The position numbers and the translations under genes are program-made. A stretch of 26,773 nucleotides of DNA from Erythrobacteraceae bacterium CCH12-C2 (GTDB taxonomy: Bacteria > Pseudomonadota > Alphaproteobacteria > Sphingomonadales > Sphingomonadaceae): NCBI GenBank assembly GCA_001556995.1, contig LSKF01000108.1, positions 1 to 26,773 of the forward strand. Reading direction: 5' to 3'. Below are positions 16,190 through 24,954 of the stretch, in pieces. The notes beneath the pieces are model-generated. The model saw only the letters and a program-made list of their open reading frames with translations, was not told where the DNA came from and ran no database searches. Each line of letters opens with the position of its first letter. The stretch's first letter is position 1.

Positions 16190-17371
16190 CAAAGGCAGCG
16201 GATGATGTGAAGGATTCCCGCGATGGGCCAACTGGTCGAGGTCATCTCCGAAAATGCCGAGACCCTTGAATGCTGCCCTGAGCTTGGCCCTGTCACTGAG
16301 GAAATCGCCAACCGCAGCCAGAACAGTCCGGTCAAGATTATCCGCATTGCAACGATACGCACGGCGGAACTCGACCTGCGACCAGGCCGCATTGCTCGAC
16401 ACATAGGCACAATAGGTCCGGCCGCGCTGCCAGTTGAGATCGAGCAGCATGTGCCTGCCAAGATCATCCCACAGCAAGCCGGCAAGAAAGTGATGGGTCT
16501 CCTTGGCATGAGGCGAGCGCTTCTTGCGCTCCTCGCTCAATGCTTGGGCCGCCGCCCATGTTTCCTGGCTTATCAGCGGATCATGGACGCCCTGGTAGGT
16601 TGTGCTGTGGCCGCGGATCTGGCCGACATAAATCGGATTGCGAAGGATGCCGTATACGGTTACGGGCGACATCGGGGTGCCGCCGCGCGCGAGACCCCCA
16701 CGCGACAGCTTGACCGAGCTGCAATAGCCTGCCTCGCGCACGGCCGTCATCACCGAAGTGTATCGCCGGGTCCTCAGGAACTCGGCGAAGATGAAGCGCA
16801 CGATCCTGGCCTCAGCTTCATCCACACGAAGGCCGTCCTTGCCAGCGACATAGCCAAATGGCGGCAGGCCGCCGTGGATGCGTCCATGACGTTTTCGGGT
16901 ACGGATGCTGTCGCGGACCCGCTCGGCAATCAGTTCGCGCTCGAACTGCGAAAAGGTGAGCAACACGTTGAGAATCATCCGGCCCATGCTGTCGGAGGTG
17001 TCAAAAGCTTGGGAGATTGACACGAGCGTGATCGATTGCCGGTCGAACAATTCGACCAGACGGACGAAATCGAGCAGACTACGGGTAAGTCGGTCTATCT
17101 TGTAGACGACCACCGCGTCGACTTCCCCCGCCTCGACGTCCTGCATCAGACGGGATAGCGCCGGGCGCTCAAGTCCGCTACCGGAGTGTCCGCCATCGTC
17201 ATAGTGCTGTGGCAGTTCAACCCAGCCTTTGTATTGCTGGCTCTTGATGTAGGCGCTGCAGATCTCTCGCTGGGTGACCAGCGAATTGACATCGTGCGCG
17301 AGACGTTGCGTTGTGCTCTTGCGGGTGTAGATCGCGCAGCGCTTGATCGGCAGGCTTTGCTCGGTGAGCAT
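16190..17371 (-). CDS. Large serine recombinase, C-terminally truncated
   Basis: The ATG at 17371 has AGGAG 8 bases upstream. The catalytic domain begins CAIYTRKST with the nucleophile serine in RKST, then NSLVTQREICSAYI, YDDGGHSGSGLERPALSRLM, DAVVVYKIDRLTRSL and FERELIAERVRDSI. These are the conserved resolvase-domain blocks. A 'recombinase' domain (ILRNPIYVGQIRG) and a region around HFLAGLLWDDLGR and CAYVSS follow. Recognisable homology ends near GIFGDDLDQLAHRG at about 16205. Beyond that the frame stays open only because it runs antisense to traH/traC down to 14459. Relatives usually extend well past 450 residues, so the DNA-binding C-terminus is lost and activity is doubtful. Such enzymes integrate or excise mobile elements. 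Confidence 0.8.
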
Positions 17372-17442
17372 CTTCAGGTCTCCTGGTGCGTCAGGTCCCT
17401 GATGAACCCGCAGCGGCGTCGCGTCTAACCAAGAGATGATGG

Positions 17443-17472
17443 TAAAATCGCGGCAAGCCTAACGCGATTTTA
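17443..17472. repeat. Perfect 10-bp inverted repeat upstream of wecC
   Basis: TAAAATCGCG (17443-17452) and CGCGATTTTA (17463-17472) are exact reverse complements separated by 10 nt. It lies between the recombinase start and wecC. It could be an operator, a bidirectional terminator, or part of a recombinase site. Sequence alone does not decide. Confidence 0.6.
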
Positions 17473-17492
17473 AGCCCTTTGCGGCCATCACC

Positions 17493-17511
17493 CGTCCCGG
17501 ACACCGGGACG
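17493..17511 (+). promoter_or_regulatory. Hairpin in the wecC leader
   Basis: CGTCCCGG (17493-17500), loop ACA, CCGGGACG (17504-17511) form a perfect 8-bp GC-rich stem ending 8 bases before the wecC ATG. It covers the place where a Shine-Dalgarno sequence would sit, and no strong one is visible elsewhere. It may limit wecC translation or end upstream transcription; both are inference. Confidence 0.45.
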
Positions 17512-17519
17512 AAGACCGC

Positions 17520-18824
17520 ATGAACGCTCCTTTCGATGCCACAGCGGCGCTCGGGCGCAAGGCCCTCGCGCATCCCGCGCCCGATCATCAGGTCGCGGTG
17601 ATTGGCCTCGGCTATATCGGCCTGCCCACCGCCGCGTTGCTCGCTTCCTACGGGTGGAGCGTGTGCGGGGTCGACGTGTCGCAGCGCGTGGTCGACACGG
17701 TCAACGCGGGCGGCGTCCATATCGAGGAGCGCGATCTCGACAAGCTGGTGCACGATGCGATCACCGCGCGGACGCTGGTCGCATCGACCGAGGTGCCGAC
17801 CGCGAGCTTCTACATGATCGCCGTGCCCACCCCGCTGGGCGAAAACAACGCCCCCGACATCACCTATGTCGAGGCCGCCGCGCGCGCGATCGCGCCCAGG
17901 ATCCTGCCCGGCGCCTGCGTGATCGTCGAGAGCACCTCGCCGGTCGGCACCACCGAGAGGGTGGCGCAGATCATCAGCGAAATGCGTCCCGATCTGGTCG
18001 TGCCCCAAGACGGCGGCGACGATGAGGCGGACATCGCGCTCGCCTATTGCCCCGAACGCGTGTTGCCCGGGCGGATCGTCAACGAACTCGTCCACAACGA
18101 CCGCGTGATCGGCGGCGTCACCCCGGCCTGCGCCGAGCGCGCGGCGGTGCTCTATACCAGCTTCGTCAAGGGCGACTGCCTCTACACCACCGCCCGCGTC
18201 GCCGAGACGGTGAAGCTGGTCGAGAACTCGTTCCGCGACGTGAACATTGCGTTCGCGAACGAGCTTTCGATGATCGCCGACGTGATCGGGGTCGACGTGT
18301 GGGAGGTGATCCGCCTCGCCAACCGCCACCCGCGCGTCAACATCCTCCAGCCCGGCCCCGGCGTGGGCGGGCATTGCATCGCGGTCGACCCGTGGTTCCT
18401 CGTGGCGGGCGCGCCCTCGGCCGCGCGGCTGGTGCGCACCGCGCGCGAGGTCAATGACCACAAGGCGGTCCACACCGAAGGCAAGATCCGCGCATTGCTC
18501 GATGCGGTGCCAGGAGGCACGGTCGCGCTGCTCGGACTGGCGTTCAAGCCCGACATCGACGATTTCCGCGAAAGCCCCGCGCTGGAGATCGCCGAAGCGC
18601 TTTCCCATACCCACGGGGAGCGCATCCTGGTGGTCGAGCCCTTCACCGAAGAACTGCCCAAGGCGCTCGAAGGCACGGGAGCGCGGCTGGTCACCCTTGA
18701 CGCAGGCCTGAGGCAGGCCGAGATTGTGGTGGTGCTGGTCGATCACACCGCCTTCAAGCATCTCGGCCACGAAGACCTGGTCGGCAAGCTCGTGTTCGAC
18801 ACGCGAGGCATGCTGCGGTTGTGA
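17520..18824 (+). CDS. wecC: UDP-N-acetyl-D-mannosamine dehydrogenase
   Basis: A 434-residue cytosolic enzyme that oxidises UDP-ManNAc to UDP-ManNAcA with two NAD+, supplying a sugar for envelope polysaccharide. The N-terminal Rossmann motif is VAVIGLGYIGLPTAALLASYG. STSPVGTTERV and the YCPERVLPG segment are typical of the UDP-glucose/ManNAc dehydrogenase family. The catalytic cysteine is in GPGVGGHCIAVDPWFL (about Cys286), and the C-terminal domain has LLGLAFKPDIDDFRESPA. PERVLPG and HCIAVDPWF favour WecC over UDP-glucose dehydrogenase. Length agrees with E. coli WecC (420). Its stop overlaps the GTG start of wecB (GTGA, 18821-18824), so the pair is coupled. It appears intact. Confidence 0.93.
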   Translation: MNAPFDATAALGRKALAHPAPDHQVAVIGLGYIGLPTAALLASYGWSVCGVDVSQRVVDTVNAGGVHIEERDLDKLVHDAITARTLVASTEVPTASFYMIAVPTPLGENNAPDITYVEAAARAIAPRILPGACVIVESTSPVGTTERVAQIISEMRPDLVVPQDGGDDEADIALAYCPERVLPGRIVNELVHNDRVIGGVTPACAERAAVLYTSFVKGDCLYTTARVAETVKLVENSFRDVNIAFANELSMIADVIGVDVWEVIRLANRHPRVNILQPGPGVGGHCIAVDPWFLVAGAPSAARLVRTAREVNDHKAVHTEGKIRALLDAVPGGTVALLGLAFKPDIDDFRESPALEIAEALSHTHGERILVVEPFTEELPKALEGTGARLVTLDAGLRQAEIVVVLVDHTAFKHLGHEDLVGKLVFDTRGMLRL

Positions 18825-19972
18825 GCAGCGAGCGAACGCCGGGCGGGGGCAGGCCTCGCATCGTGGTCACCTTCGGCACCCGGCCCGAGGCGATCAAGAT
18901 GTTCCCGGTGGTCTTCGCGCTGCGCGAGACCGGCCTGTTCGATGTCAAGGTGGTGGTCACCGCCCAGCACCGCGAGCTGCTCGATTCCGTGCTGGCGCTG
19001 TCCGGGATCACGCCCGACGTCGATCTCGACCTGATGCAGCCCGACCAGTCGCTCGACGGTCTGGCAAGCCGCATTCTGACGCGTTTTGGGGAGGTATTGG
19101 ACGGGTTGTTGCCTGATCGTGTGCTGGTACATGGCGACACATTGACCACAATGATGGCAAGTCTTGCGTGCTATTTCCGGCGCATTCCGGTCGGCCATGT
19201 CGAGGCGGGCCTGCGCAGCGGTGACATCTATTCGCCCTGGCCCGAGGAGGTGAACCGCAAGGTCACCGGCGTGATCGCCGATTGCCACTTCGCCCCGACC
19301 GAAACCGCCGCTGCGGCCTTGCGCGCCGAGAACGTGCCCCAGAGCGCGATCCATGTCACCGGCAACACGGTGATCGACGCGCTGCTGTTCGCGCAGGCAA
19401 GGATCTCCGCAGACCCCTCGCTCGCCCCGATGATCGCACCCCTGAAGGAACGTTTCGCGGGCAAGCGGATCGTCGCGGTCACGGCGCACCGGCGCGAGAA
19501 CTTCGGCGCCGGGATGCAGCAGATCGCGCAGGGACTTCAATCGCTTGCGACGCGGCCCGATGTCGCGATCATCTGCCCGGTACACCCCAATCCCAACGTC
19601 GGCGAGGTGCTCCGCCGGGCGCTGTCCGGGTTCGACAACATCGCGCTGATCGACCCGCTGAACTATCTCGATTTCGTTGCGATGATGGCCGCGAGCGACG
19701 TCGTCCTCACGGATTCGGGCGGGATCCAGGAGGAGGCCCCGAGCCTCGGCAAGCCGGTTCTGGTGATGCGCGACACGACCGAGCGCCCCGAGGGGGTTGC
19801 GGCAGGAACCGCGCGATTGGTGGGCGCGAATGCTGCTGTAATTGCAGCGGAAACCTCACGTCTTCTGGACGACCAAAGCGCTTATGATGCCATGGCCCGC
19901 GCGCACAACCCCTATGGCGATGGCATGGCAAGTGCACGGATTGCCGAACTTGTTGTCACCATGCACTTATGA
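18821..19972 (+). CDS. wecB: UDP-N-acetylglucosamine 2-epimerase (non-hydrolysing)
   Basis: A 383-residue enzyme (E. coli WecB 376) that converts UDP-GlcNAc to UDP-ManNAc, the substrate of the adjacent dehydrogenase. Motifs are VTFGTRPEAIKMFPVV near the N-terminus, TAQHRELLDSVL, VHGDTLTTMMASLACYFRRIPVGHVEAGLRS, VTAHRRENFG, and the donor site TDSGGIQEEAPSLGKPVLVMRDTTERPEG. It starts at GTG 18821 overlapping the wecC stop. Together the two genes give UDP-ManNAcA for a capsule, exopolysaccharide or similar polymer. No transferase or polymerase gene is in the window, so the polymer is unknown. Confidence 0.95.
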   Translation: MSSERTPGGGRPRIVVTFGTRPEAIKMFPVVFALRETGLFDVKVVVTAQHRELLDSVLALSGITPDVDLDLMQPDQSLDGLASRILTRFGEVLDGLLPDRVLVHGDTLTTMMASLACYFRRIPVGHVEAGLRSGDIYSPWPEEVNRKVTGVIADCHFAPTETAAAALRAENVPQSAIHVTGNTVIDALLFAQARISADPSLAPMIAPLKERFAGKRIVAVTAHRRENFGAGMQQIAQGLQSLATRPDVAIICPVHPNPNVGEVLRRALSGFDNIALIDPLNYLDFVAMMAASDVVLTDSGGIQEEAPSLGKPVLVMRDTTERPEGVAAGTARLVGANAAVIAAETSRLLDDQSAYDAMARAHNPYGDGMASARIAELVVTMHL

Positions 19973-20083
19973 GACAAAGCTTCGCGCGCGGATTACAGTG
20001 GTTACGCGATCTTCAGCCCTTCTGCCTTGCGAAAAGGTATCAGAAACTGAGCTGGTCTTTCACAGGCCTCAATCGTTTATGGC

Positions 20084-21013
20084 TCAATTGTCCTCCATAG
20101 GGGACCAATCAAAACGCGATTCGAGAACGCGATTCTCTTCTGAGTCATAATACGGGAAATTCGATATAAGCTCTTCGAATATGGCCTCTTTTTCTTGACG
20201 CCGATTATACTTAAATTCGATTTCTGCAAGAAAACTCCACATATGTATTCGCGAAACTTGCCTTGCTGAACGGAGCATACGGCGGACTGTCGACCAGTAG
20301 GCCTCGATATGGTTGGTGGAGTGGCCCCTAAAGTCATGAAAGGCGACGGAATGGTTGACTTGGACGTGATCAAAACCATGCTGGCCCAGCGTCCGGTAGC
20401 CTGGCAGCATGTCGGTCACGACCTTTGAACCGGGCATGACACGGGCGACAATGTTCGGAATGAGGGTTCCTGACGTTCGGTCTGGCACTATTGCCGACAA
20501 AACCTTACCCTCGCATGCCAATCCAAAAACGATAACGGCATCGTTCGGCTTCCCTGCAGTACTAGCAATGTAGCGGAGATGCACCTCATCAATATGGACG
20601 GTCTTGCCCTCGCCCCCAAGCTTATCTGGTCGCGCCATAGCTGCCATGTGCACCCTGATCATCCTGCAGAGCCGATGCGAGCTGTTGTGACCGATCCCAA
20701 GTTGCCTTCGGATAAATCCTGCGCGCATTCCGGTCGACGTGTTGGAGAACAGAAAAAAGGCATAAAACCATGCCATAAGCGATAGGTTGGACCGATACAT
20801 AACGGTGCCCTTGAGCGGCGAAACGTGTTTTCCGCAGGCATGCCGCCATTTCTTGGTACCCTTGATCCGCGACCAGTGACCATGCTTTCCGCAGCCCGGG
20901 CAAGGCGAATGGGTCCCAAATCTAGCGTCGAAAATGTGCTGCAGACACGATTCTTCGTTCGGAAACCGCTCGAAGAACTGCGCAATTCCGAGGGGCTTTG
21001 ACTTCCCTGCCAT
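20084..21013 (-). CDS. IS1595-family transposase, catalytic triad present
   Basis: 309 residues from ATG 21013. A zinc-ribbon-like N-terminus (CPGCGKHGHW, then HACGKHVSPLKGTVMYRS) is followed by the IS1595 DDE domain. The first Asp is in HIDEVH (Asp142), the second in VVTDMLPGYRTL (Asp201), and the Glu in STNHIEAYWSTVRRMLR (Glu237). A C-terminal helix, EIEFKYNRRQ, follows. One expected zinc-ribbon cysteine is replaced (RHACG instead of CxxCG). The longer in-frame start at 21055 would overlap the upstream gene. Its ATG begins 1 nt after that gene's TGA (TGAAATG), indicating translational coupling. Enzymatic competence is plausible from the triad, not proven. Confidence 0.88.
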   Translation of the reverse strand: MAGKSKPLGIAQFFERFPNEESCLQHIFDARFGTHSPCPGCGKHGHWSRIKGTKKWRHACGKHVSPLKGTVMYRSNLSLMAWFYAFFLFSNTSTGMRAGFIRRQLGIGHNSSHRLCRMIRVHMAAMARPDKLGGEGKTVHIDEVHLRYIASTAGKPNDAVIVFGLACEGKVLSAIVPDRTSGTLIPNIVARVMPGSKVVTDMLPGYRTLGQHGFDHVQVNHSVAFHDFRGHSTNHIEAYWSTVRRMLRSARQVSRIHMWSFLAEIEFKYNRRQEKEAIFEELISNFPYYDSEENRVLESRFDWSPMEDN

Positions 21014-21014
21014 T

Positions 21015-21974
21015 TCAGTTCTCCCGGGTTGCTTGGGTGCCAAGCGGCAGGCCATACCCTATGGTCAAATCAGGGAAGGCGCTAATCATGTCCCAATAGG
21101 TCTGCGCCGACCGATTTCGACGATTGTAGCGGAACAGAAATTCACCGAGGTAGAGCCATAGATGCGTACGCGATGCATACTTGTGGTGCGTCTGGAAGGG
21201 CCAGAGGAAATAGGATAGGAAGCCCTTGATCGCATCTGACTCTTGAGGATGGTCCGTGAAGTAGCACGGGAGCATGGTTGCTCGCGGTGGCCGGGAACCA
21301 TAATCGGAAAACAGCCGGTGCGTGCGGTAGCAGGTCGTGCGCAAATCGCCGTGACCAGGCACCATTTTCGCAACAGCCTGGAGCGCAAATCTCTGACGGG
21401 AAGAACCGATTACCTGACAATCGACCTTGCCGTCCCGTGCGGCGAACAGGATATTGGCACGATTTTGGCCGGAGGTGCCTGAGCGTACACGGCGCAGGTT
21501 CTCCACCCTCACTTCGATATCCTGTCCTGGCGAAGCAATTGGTGTCATGCGTCCCAACTCGGACATATGCCATCGGATCTTATGAGCCATGAGGAAGGCC
21601 GCGCGATAGCTAATCCCGAGATGGCGCTCGAGAAAACCTGCATTCACACCCTCGTGCGAATTGGCAAAGTGCAGCATCGCATAGAACCAGAGCCGAAGGG
21701 GCAGCCTGGTGCGATGAAAAACAGTGCCTGCAAGCGGCGAAACAAGTGCACCGCAGCAATCCAGTACATATTGCTTGCTCTTTCGGCGGTGCCAGCTCCT
21801 GACGCCGCCACACTTGTGACAAGGGAGGCCCTGGCCGAACCGTGTGTGCATCACATGTTCAAGACAAGCATCTTCTGAGCCGAAACGCAGTGCAACCTCC
21901 TGAAGACTGGTGCCATCGTAGCCTGGGCGTGAAAGGCGCGATCGAACCGGCGCGTATCCTAGATCAAATGGCAT
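21015..21974 (-). CDS. IS1595-type transposase paralogue lacking DDE residues
   Basis: 319 residues from ATG 21974 with GGAGG 7-11 bases upstream. It shares the IS1595 layout: a zinc-ribbon-like region (CHKCGGVRSW, then DCCGALVSPLAGTVFHRT) and a helical stretch, SHEGVNAGFLERHLGISYRAAFLMAHKIRWHM. The C-terminus is HKYASRTHLWLYLGEFLFRYNRRN, the usual IS1595 end. Aligned with the downstream transposase, the three catalytic positions are changed. The first Asp becomes Arg156 (EVRVEN), the second becomes Thr (LRTTCYRT, ~213-214), and the Glu becomes Lys250 (DAIKGF). It should be unable to cut DNA, yet the frame is complete. It could be an accessory DNA-binding subunit or a decaying copy. Confidence 0.82.
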   Translation of the reverse strand: MPFDLGYAPVRSRLSRPGYDGTSLQEVALRFGSEDACLEHVMHTRFGQGLPCHKCGGVRSWHRRKSKQYVLDCCGALVSPLAGTVFHRTRLPLRLWFYAMLHFANSHEGVNAGFLERHLGISYRAAFLMAHKIRWHMSELGRMTPIASPGQDIEVRVENLRRVRSGTSGQNRANILFAARDGKVDCQVIGSSRQRFALQAVAKMVPGHGDLRTTCYRTHRLFSDYGSRPPRATMLPCYFTDHPQESDAIKGFLSYFLWPFQTHHKYASRTHLWLYLGEFLFRYNRRNRSAQTYWDMISAFPDLTIGYGLPLGTQATREN

Positions 21975-22460
21975 TGAGGGGATCCTCCACTGACTTTTCG
22001 ATGGGCTCGCGCACCTGCTGCACCGGCCCGCTTCAAGAACCCGCGCGTACGCATCGCCTGAATCTGCTATGAGCCTTTTCTGCCATCTTTACATAGTCGT
22101 TAGGTGCCGTTCGTTCATTCATTAAGCCGCTTCATCAAGGGTGTAGGCGGTGCTGCACCTCCCGGGATTCGCCGCGCCCACAAGATCGCTCGCACGGCAT
22201 CGATGCTGGTCACGCGCCTGCCCGGTCCAACTGCACCACCTTTGTACCGAGTGTCGGCGCTTTCACGCCAAACGCATCGCCGGTGCTCCTCGTGGGTGCA
22301 CGCACTTTAGGGCCTCAAACAGGCTTCCGCGACGAACCCGCCCAGGCACTTCCCGCGCGAACAGCCTCAAGTGCTGTTCCAAGCCGACGAGAAGCCTCAC
22401 CATCGGCAGACAAAGGCAAAATTGCTTGCCGCACGGACAGTAGGCTATAGCTGAAAGCCG
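21975..22460. other. Non-coding or decayed stretch between transposase pair and cysD relic
   Basis: This stretch of nearly 490 bases has short open frames on both strands but none with a family motif, a good ribosome site or sensible composition. It should contain the promoter of the transposase pair near 21990-22100 and whatever drives the cys genes. It may include debris from the event that deleted most of cysD. I recognise no repeat or RNA in it. Confidence 0.5.
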
Positions 22461-22760
22461 ATGCGCAGTCTGATAGAGATCGAACGGCTTTACGCCGATA
22501 GGTTACACTTTTCGCCCAAGGCCGAAGCCGAGGCGAAGAGTCCGTTGATGCTCGATTCGGTAAGCAAGAACTCATCGATGATGCAGTGTTCGGCCCGCAA
22601 AGGGCGCCACGCAGCGCAGCAGCCTTTTGCGATGCTGCACTTTAAAGACAGCCGGGATTTGACCGACCTGCTCGCCACCGGATCCGAACGTCAGGGCCGC
22701 GCGATCGACAAGGGGCAGTGGGCGAGCATGGAAGACAAGAAGCAGGAAGGTTACTTCTGA
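22461..22760 (+). pseudogene. cysD: Internally deleted cysD (sulfate adenylyltransferase subunit 2)
   Basis: A 99-codon frame (intact CysD has about 300). Residues ~1-67 follow the CysD N-terminus: LIEIERL, then SPLMLDSVSKNSSMMQCSARK, where CysD has '[21 protein letters not shown]', and [14 protein letters not shown], where CysD has 'PPFPLLHVDTTWKF'. It then jumps straight to the CysD C-terminus, [25 protein letters not shown]. About 200 central residues are missing without loss of frame. The PP-loop signature SxGKDSS has become SVSKNSS, so the retained half has also drifted. CysD makes APS from ATP and sulfate together with CysN; this version cannot. Its TGA still overlaps the cysNC ATG (22758-22762). 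Confidence 0.82.
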
Positions 22761-24673
22761 TGAACACCCCCTCCAGCTTCCAGACCGACGCGCTGATCGC
22801 CGAGGACATCGACGCCTATCTCGACCAGCACCAGCACAAAAGTTTGCTGCGCTTCATCACTTGCGGCAGCGTGGATGATGGCAAATCGACGCTGATCGGC
22901 CGGCTGCTCTATGATTCCAAGATGATCTTCGAGGACCAGCTTGCCGCGCTCGAAAGCGACAGCAAGCGGCACGGCACCCAGGGCGAGGAAATCGATTTCG
23001 CGCTGCTGGTCGACGGCCTCGCCGCCGAACGCGAGCAGGGCATCACCATCGATGTCGCCTATCGCTTCTTCACGACGGAAAAGCGCAAGTTCATCGTCGC
23101 CGACACGCCCGGGCACGAACAATACACCCGCAACATGGTGACCGGCGCCTCGACCGCCGACCTCGCGGTGATCCTGATCGATGCGAGGAAGGGCGTGCTG
23201 CAGCAGACGCGGCGGCATTCCTACCTCGTCCACCTGCTCGGCATCCGCCATGTGGTGCTGGCGGTGAACAAGATGGACCTGGTGGACTACGACCAGTCCA
23301 CCTTCGAACACATCGTCGCCGACTATCGCAGCTTCGCCAAGAGCATCGGGATCGCCGATTTCACCGCGATCCCGATCTCGGGCTTCAAGGGCGACAACAT
23401 CACCACCGCGCCCTCGGCCAACACGCCGTGGTATGACGGACCGGCGCTGATCGAGCATCTCGAGACCGTCGAGGTCGATGCGGCAGCCGCGCAAGCCCAG
23501 CCGTTCCGCATGCCGGTGCAGTGGGTCAACCGCCCCAATCTCGACTTCCGCGGGTTCGCCGGGCAGATCGCCAGCGGCACGATCCGTCCGGGCGACGCGG
23601 TGCGGATCGTGCCTTCGGGCAAGACCAGCACGGTCGCGCGGATCGTGACCTTCGACGGCGATCTCGACGAGGCGGTGGCGGGCCAGTCAGTCACGCTGAC
23701 GCTCGCCGACGAGGTCGATTGCAGCCGCGGCGACCTGATCGCGGCCGCGGGCGATCCGCCGCAGGCCTCCGACCAGTTCTGCGCGACCTTCGTGTGGATG
23801 GACGAGGAGGCGCTGAAGCCGGGCCGCGGCTACTGGCTGAAGCTCGGCACGCAGACGGTTACGGCCACGGTCCAGCCGCCCAAATACGAGATCGACGTCA
23901 ACAGCCTCGAGCACCTGGCGGCCAAGACGCTGGGCCTCAACGCCATCGGGGTGGCCGAGTTCGCCACCGACCGGCCGATCGCCTTCGAATCTTACACCGC
24001 CAACCGGCAGCTCGGCGGGTTCATCCTGATCGACAAGTTCACCAACGCGACGGTCGCCGCCGGGATGATCGAGTTCAACCTGCGCCGCGCGGACAATGTT
24101 CACTGGCAGCCGGTCGCGATCACCCGCGAGGATCACGCGGGCATGAAGAACCAGACCCCGCGGGTGCTGTGGTTCACCGGGCTTTCGGGCAGCGGCAAGT
24201 CGACCATCGCCAACGAGGTCGAAAAGCAGCTGTTCCTTATGAACCGCCACACCTTCCTGCTCGATGGCGACAATGTCCGCCACGGGCTCAACCGCGACCT
24301 CGGCTTCACCGAGGCCGACCGGATCGAGAACATCCGCCGCGTGGGCGAGGTGGCGAAGCTGATGACCGATGCCGGTCTGATCGTGCTGACCGCCTTCATC
24401 AGCCCCTTCCGCGCCGAACGCGAGATGGTGCGCGCGATGCTTCCGCAAGGCGAGTTCATCGAGATCTTCGTCGACACCCCGCTGGAGGTTGCCGAGGCGC
24501 GCGACGTCAAGGGCCTCTATAAGAAAGCGCGTTCGGGCCAGCTCAAGAACTTCACCGGGATCGACAGTCCTTACGAAGCGCCGGAGAACCCGGAGATCAG
24601 GGTCAACACCGTCGACATGGCGCCAGAAGAGGCGGCGCAATTCATCATCCGGCAGATCCTGCCGTTGAAGTAG
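22760..24673 (+). CDS. cysN: Bifunctional sulfate adenylyltransferase subunit 1 / APS kinase
   Basis: A 637-residue CysN-CysC fusion (NodQ/CysNC type). The N-terminal part is the regulatory GTPase of ATP sulfurylase: P-loop GSVDDGKST (residues ~36-44), [27 protein letters not shown] and NKMDLVDY. Beta-barrel domains follow ([20 protein letters not shown]). The C-terminal ~170 residues are APS kinase: [18 protein letters not shown] (~471-488), [25 protein letters not shown], and [23 protein letters not shown]. Together the parts make PAPS from APS. The start is ATG 22760, overlapping the cysD stop; an in-frame upstream ATG at 22718 lies inside cysD. The GTPase partner CysD is broken here, so a second cysD elsewhere would be needed. 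Confidence 0.94.
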   Translation: MNTPSSFQTDALIAEDIDAYLDQHQHKSLLRFITCGSVDDGKSTLIGRLLYDSKMIFEDQLAALESDSKRHGTQGEEIDFALLVDGLAAEREQGITIDVAYRFFTTEKRKFIVADTPGHEQYTRNMVTGASTADLAVILIDARKGVLQQTRRHSYLVHLLGIRHVVLAVNKMDLVDYDQSTFEHIVADYRSFAKSIGIADFTAIPISGFKGDNITTAPSANTPWYDGPALIEHLETVEVDAAAAQAQPFRMPVQWVNRPNLDFRGFAGQIASGTIRPGDAVRIVPSGKTSTVARIVTFDGDLDEAVAGQSVTLTLADEVDCSRGDLIAAAGDPPQASDQFCATFVWMDEEALKPGRGYWLKLGTQTVTATVQPPKYEIDVNSLEHLAAKTLGLNAIGVAEFATDRPIAFESYTANRQLGGFILIDKFTNATVAAGMIEFNLRRADNVHWQPVAITREDHAGMKNQTPRVLWFTGLSGSGKSTIANEVEKQLFLMNRHTFLLDGDNVRHGLNRDLGFTEADRIENIRRVGEVAKLMTDAGLIVLTAFISPFRAEREMVRAMLPQGEFIEIFVDTPLEVAEARDVKGLYKKARSGQLKNFTGIDSPYEAPENPEIRVNTVDMAPEEAAQFIIRQILPLK

Positions 24674-24693
24674 GCGCGGCAAAGGGGGCGGCG

Positions 24694-24954
24694 ATGTTTT
24701 TGTTCAGTGGACGCGAAGCGCATAGTCGCTCGATCGCAAAGGCGGTCAGCTGGCGCGTGCTCGGCAGTATCGATACGTTTCTGCTCAGCTGGCTGTTTAC
24801 CAGCTCCGCCAAGGCCGCCGGCGCGATCGCGCTGACAGAGGTGCTGACCAAGATGGTGCTCTATTACTTCCACGAACGGGCCTGGAGCGGCATCCACTGG
24901 GGCACTGATGTCAAACGCGGGCAGACGGCAGCGCCCGGAGGAATGAGTGAATGA
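24694..24954 (+). CDS. DUF2061 small membrane protein
   Basis: An 86-residue protein with the DUF2061 pattern: HSRSIAKAVSWRVLGSIDTFLLSWLF, a second hydrophobic stretch AAGAIALTEVLTKMVLYYFHERAW, and IHWG. Two membrane segments are likely. Members of this family often sit in sulfate-assimilation operons next to cysNC or cysQ; their role is not established. It lies 20 bp after cysNC with a purine-rich AAAGGGGG before the ATG. It overlaps cysQ by ATGA (24951-24954), so all three are probably cotranscribed. Confidence 0.85.
   Translation: MFLFSGREAHSRSIAKAVSWRVLGSIDTFLLSWLFTSSAKAAGAIALTEVLTKMVLYYFHERAWSGIHWGTDVKRGQTAAPGGMSE

Larger units (their letters stand above)
20084..21974 (-). mobile_element. 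IS1595-type element or domesticated transposase pair
   Basis: Two related IS1595-type genes sit head to tail on the minus strand inside a polysaccharide/sulfate region. Base composition of the downstream gene is clearly less GC-rich than wecB or cysNC, suggesting transfer. I compared 19973-20083 with the reverse complement of 21975-22130 and found no convincing terminal inverted repeat or target duplication. The element's ends are therefore undefined, and the coordinates given are those of the two genes. Confidence 0.55.

Noticed and set aside
14459..17371. A single 970-codon minus-strand frame
   Set aside because: Only the first ~390 codons resemble a serine recombinase; the remainder is exactly antisense to the TraC/TraH coding frame and has no family motif.
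17391..18770. 459-codon minus-strand frame opposite wecC
   Set aside because: Shadow of wecC with histidine/arginine/aspartate-rich composition typical of antisense GC-rich frames; wecC itself is strongly supported.
19973..22130. Terminal inverted repeats for the IS1595 pair
   Set aside because: By-eye comparison of both flanks found only short, chance-level similarities, so no repeat was annotated.
22150..22443. 97-codon plus-strand frame before cysD
   Set aside because: No family resemblance, no ribosome site, arginine/proline-rich; overlaps other equally weak frames.
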